Both the position numbers and the translations under genes were made by a program. Positions 6,882-9,470 of a stretch of 9,470 nt of DNA are shown piece after piece (position 1 is the first letter of the stretch; every line of letters starts with the position of its first letter). Below the pieces are notes generated by a model, which saw only the letters and a list, made by a program, of their open reading frames with translations, ran no database searches and had not been told where the DNA came from. Location: the NCBI GenBank assembly GCA_029778965.1, contig JAKPBL010000212.1, positions 1 through 9,470 on the forward strand, given 5' to 3'. This DNA is from Bacteroidota bacterium (GTDB lineage Bacteria > Bacteroidota > Bacteroidia > Chitinophagales > Chitinophagaceae).

Positions 6882-8518
6882 TGCCTGTTATAACACCTTA
6901 TATCATCCTGTTGCTATTGTGTCCGCTTTTCGGATGGTTCTCCTGGCATGAATGGAAACGGCCGAAGAAAAAACGACGCATGGCGCGGCTGGCGGCCCTG
7001 TGGCTGATATTCGCCGGCTTTATGGGGTTGCTCTTTCCTCCGCAGGTTCGCGATGTAAAACCGCGTGGCGGGCAAGGTGTACTCATCACCGACGGCGCCG
7101 ATAAAAAAATACTGCGGGAATTTTTCGACTCACTGCCGGCCGGCACACCCGCTTATTCTTACTGGCAATACCGCTATGAACAGCCGCGGAACATTGACAC
7201 CCTTCATGTTTTCGGTTATGGATTGCCGGCAGATGACTGGCGGTCGCTGGCAGCGCCTGTAATCCGGTGGCACGCACCCGCCTCGCCCGCCGGCATCACC
7301 TATGCCGACTGGGAAAGGCAATTGCGGCTGGGCGACCGGCTCCAGCTCTATGGTCATTATCACAACAACCGAAATAAGCCCGTAATGCTGAAGCTGGTAT
7401 GGCAGGGGATAGTGCAAGACAGCATGGCTGTGCCGGCTGGCGCCGATACCGGTTTTCATGTAAGCGCCGGTACTTATTATGCCGGCGCCCACAGCTACTA
7501 CCTGGAAGCTGTCAGCGAAGACAGTCTGCTGGCGCGTGAGCCCGTTCCCGTACAGGTGTTACCGGCTGAAAAACTCCGCATCCTGCTATTGGCCGATGCG
7601 CCTGGTTTTGAAACCAGCTTCCTGGTGAACTGGCTGGCGAAAGAAGGGTATCCGCTGGCGGTTCGATACCAGTTGAGCCGACTGCAATTCAGCCAGTCGT
7701 TTATGAACATGGAGCCTTTCCCGCTCGGGCAGCCCGGTCGTACGCAACTCGACAAGTTCGACCTGCTGATCACCGATCCCCTCAGCTTCGCGGCGGCAGG
7801 TGCGGCTTTTCAGCGAACCGTTAAGGAGCAGGTGGAGCAGGGTGGGCTCGGCATTTTATTCCAGGCCGACAGCAGTCTGGGTGCGCCTTCCTGGCACAAC
7901 CGTGACATTCGGCTATCCCTCCCCGTTAGTGCGCAGGGGGGGCGCTACCGGACCATTACCGGTTTCGACGGCGCGCGGGTGCTGCAGCAAGACAGCAGCG
8001 GCGTCAGGGCAGTATTGCAAAGAGCAGGAAGAGGATACATCGTATTCAATACAAAGCTGAACAGCTACGGCTGGCAACTCGAAGGGAATACGCGCGATTA
8101 CCAACGCTTCTGGAAACAATTGCTGGAAGCCGGTGCACGAAATGCCGGCGAACCGCTTACCGCGCCGGCCGAACCATTCCCTGTGGCGGGCGAACAGGTG
8201 GCGATTGTTCACCGTCCTGATACCGGCACTGTTGTCAACACTACATTTCCCTGGGTACAAATAACAGCCGCCTGGCTGTCATCGCCCGGCTGGCAACCCG
8301 GCGGCTGGTATCTTTTTAACCCTGGCGAGTGGAAAACAGCTCGTGCGGTGCAAACTATGGAACAGTCGCGCGTTTTTCTGGCACAGCAGACCGCCACGGG
8401 CGTCAACCGGTTGGCGCCTGCCGATATGCAGGACCACCGTTTCCTGCACCGCGCCTGGTGGCTCCTGCTGTTTTTTCTTCCCGCCATTTTTTTATGGATG
8501 GAAAAAAAACTGGATTAA
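6881..8518 (+). CDS. Membrane protein with large GATase-like extracytoplasmic region
   Basis: 545 residues; the ATG shares one base with the previous stop (TGATG). Topology: TM1 about 8-23, a basic cytoplasmic loop (KRPKKKRRMAR, 26-36), TM2 about 37-52, a roughly 470-residue region outside the membrane, and TM3 about 526-540 (WWLLLFFLPAIFLWM) with a short KKLD tail. This is the same two-TM / big domain / one-TM plan as the BatA-like protein. Inside, a beta-sandwich-like segment (GDRLQLYGHYHN ... HSYYLEAVSED) precedes KLRILLLADAPGFETSFL (from residue 231). That segment, with FDLLITDPLSF and GGLGILFQADSS downstream, resembles the GATase1-like domain found in membrane proteins of MoxR/VWA clusters. 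No obvious Cys-His catalytic pair is visible, so it is probably non-enzymatic. Last gene of the coupled run; precise family not recognised, function unknown. Confidence 0.82.
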   Translation: MPVITPYIILLLLCPLFGWFSWHEWKRPKKKRRMARLAALWLIFAGFMGLLFPPQVRDVKPRGGQGVLITDGADKKILREFFDSLPAGTPAYSYWQYRYEQPRNIDTLHVFGYGLPADDWRSLAAPVIRWHAPASPAGITYADWERQLRLGDRLQLYGHYHNNRNKPVMLKLVWQGIVQDSMAVPAGADTGFHVSAGTYYAGAHSYYLEAVSEDSLLAREPVPVQVLPAEKLRILLLADAPGFETSFLVNWLAKEGYPLAVRYQLSRLQFSQSFMNMEPFPLGQPGRTQLDKFDLLITDPLSFAAAGAAFQRTVKEQVEQGGLGILFQADSSLGAPSWHNRDIRLSLPVSAQGGRYRTITGFDGARVLQQDSSGVRAVLQRAGRGYIVFNTKLNSYGWQLEGNTRDYQRFWKQLLEAGARNAGEPLTAPAEPFPVAGEQVAIVHRPDTGTVVNTTFPWVQITAAWLSSPGWQPGGWYLFNPGEWKTARAVQTMEQSRVFLAQQTATGVNRLAPADMQDHRFLHRAWWLLLFFLPAIFLWMEKKLD

Positions 8519-8552
8519 AGGGAAATGCTTCCTGCCTGAATTCGGTAGATTG

Positions 8553-8581
8553 TGTGATACCGGTATTCATTCGGTGTCACA
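8553..8581 (+). promoter_or_regulatory. Inverted repeat / hairpin in the leader before the TldD-family gene
   Basis: Ten-base arms TGTGATACCG (8553-8562) and CGGTGTCACA (8572-8581) pair fully apart from one T-G position, around a nine-base loop. The left arm also overlaps a perfect 10-bp palindrome, ATACCGGTAT (8557-8566). No T-run follows (only TTTG), so it is a poor Rho-independent terminator. It could be an operator, an attenuator, or a weak end for the five-gene transcript. The sequence CACATTTG (8578-8585), one base off the Bacteroidetes -7 box TAnnTTTG, overlaps the right arm and lies 20 bp before the ATG. No well-placed -33 box was found, so the promoter is tentative. Confidence 0.4.
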
Positions 8582-8605
8582 TTTGAGAATTAAAAATAAT
8601 AACGG

Positions 8606-9470
8606 ATGAAAAGACGCGATTTTGTCCAGATGACAGGTCTGGGCATCGGCGGCCTAACACTGCCGCACCTGCCTTTTATGGGGAAAGAGGTGCCGGTGGA
8701 AGCCCTGCTCGAAAACCCTTATGATGCAGCCATTAAGAAAGAACTTGCCGATGTGGCATTGAACGCGGCAAAAGCAAAAGGTGCTACGTACACCGATGTG
8801 CGCATCGGCCGGTACCTGAACCAGTTCGTTTCCACCCGTGAGAAAAAAGTACAGGGTGTGGTTAACACAGAGTCGTACGGCATCGGCGTGCGCGTGATCG
8901 CCGACGGTTGCTGGGGCTTTGCCGCCACCAACAGCATGAGCAAGGAAGGTGTAGCCGATTGTGCGGCCCATGCGGTGGCCGTGGCCAAAGCCAATGCAAA
9001 GATCCAGGGAGCGCCCGTGCAACTGGCGCCGCAAAAAGGCTACGGCGAAGTGAGCTGGAAAGCACCCATTGAGATCAACGCCTTCCAGGTGCCGATCAAA
9101 GAAAAAGTGGACCTGCTGATGCAGGTGAACGACGCCGCTTTGACCGGGGGCGCCAGCTTTATCAATTCGATGATCTTCGCGGTGAATGAGCAGAAATATT
9201 TTGCGTCGACCGATGGTTCCTATATAGACCAGGACATTCATCGCATTTATCCCACTTTCACCGTAACCAAGATAGACCGCACCACCGGTAAATTCGAAAC
9301 GCGCAATTCATTCAGTTCGCCCATGGGCATGGGATATGAATACCTGCATCCGCGCGCGGCAGACAAGGTGCCCGGTGTTTCCACGAGGTATAAAATGCGG
9401 TATGATATATTGGAAGATGTAAAAGCGGCCGTTAAAGATGCCGAAGCCAAGCACAAGGCAAAATCGGTAG
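8606..9470 (+). CDS. TldD/PmbA-family protein with Tat-type N-terminus (3' end outside window)
   Basis: 288 complete codons, still open at the right edge. ATG 8606 follows an A/T-rich leader (TTAAAAATAATAACGG), usual for Bacteroidetes. The N-terminus MKRRDFVQMTGLGIGGLTLP carries a twin-arginine motif (RRDFVQ, residues 3-8) and a short Gly-rich hydrophobic stretch, suggesting Tat export or membrane anchoring; no clear AxA cleavage site follows. The mature part fits the TldD/PmbA N-terminal domain: ALNAAKAKGATYTDVRIG (about 51-68), then ESYGIGVRVIADGCWGFAAT (about 89-108), then AAHAVAVAKANAK. Known TldD proteins are zinc metalloproteases that pair with TldE/PmbA and cleave unfolded or ribosomally made peptides. 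The HExxxH metal site normally lies beyond about residue 260 and must be off the window, so activity cannot be confirmed and a TldE-like role is not excluded. Separated by 87 bp from the operon but in the same direction. Confidence 0.9.
   Translation, partial: MKRRDFVQMTGLGIGGLTLPHLPFMGKEVPVEALLENPYDAAIKKELADVALNAAKAKGATYTDVRIGRYLNQFVSTREKKVQGVVNTESYGIGVRVIADGCWGFAATNSMSKEGVADCAAHAVAVAKANAKIQGAPVQLAPQKGYGEVSWKAPIEINAFQVPIKEKVDLLMQVNDAALTGGASFINSMIFAVNEQKYFASTDGSYIDQDIHRIYPTFTVTKIDRTTGKFETRNSFSSPMGMGYEYLHPRAADKVPGVSTRYKMRYDILEDVKAAVKDAEAKHKAKSV

Noticed and set aside
8654..9241. 195-codon open frame on the - strand across the TldD-family gene
   Set aside because: The + strand reading has the full TldD N-terminal signature and Tat motif; the antisense product (His/Gly/Phe-rich) has none.

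Overview
The window reads as a chromosomal segment from a Bacteroidetes bacterium of fairly high GC, plausibly a Chitinophagaceae relative. This rests on the style of the TonB-dependent receptor, the A/T-rich rather than Shine-Dalgarno-like sequence before several starts, and the gene set MoxR / DUF58 / BatA-like / DUF4175 / DUF4159 / TldD. The lineage is inferred from family content and cannot be fixed from the sequence alone.

Layout. (1) Positions 2-877, + strand: C-terminal part of a TonB-dependent outer-membrane receptor, entering from the left edge. (2) Positions 864-1571, - strand: a DUF4159 protein whose 3' end overlaps the receptor tail by 14 bp. (3) Positions 1589-8518, + strand: five genes packed end to end. 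They are a MoxR-family AAA+ ATPase (apparently with a TTG start), a DUF58 protein with an intact MIDAS (VWA-like) motif, a BatA-like membrane protein, a DUF4175-like membrane protein with a His/Asp-rich insert, and a membrane protein with a GATase-like periplasmic region. Junctions are 2 bp, 3 bp, ATGA and TGATG, so this is almost certainly one translationally coupled operon. (4) Positions 8519-8605: the only real intergenic gap on the + strand, carrying a clear inverted repeat. (5) Positions 8606-9470: N-terminal 288 codons of a TldD/PmbA-family protein with a twin-arginine (Tat)-type N-terminus, running off the right edge before its metal site.

How the genes may work together (inference). 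MoxR ATPases commonly pair with MIDAS/VWA proteins to remodel or activate partner complexes. Here the cytosolic MoxR + DUF58 pair sits beside three membrane proteins, each with a predicted large region outside the membrane. It is followed by a Tat-type TldD metalloprotease-family protein and flanked divergently by DUF4159. A reasonable reading is a cytosolic ATP-driven module coupled across the inner membrane to an envelope assembly that may handle peptides or proteins. The substrate is unknown. There are no tRNAs, rRNAs, CRISPR arrays, transposases or integration sites visible.
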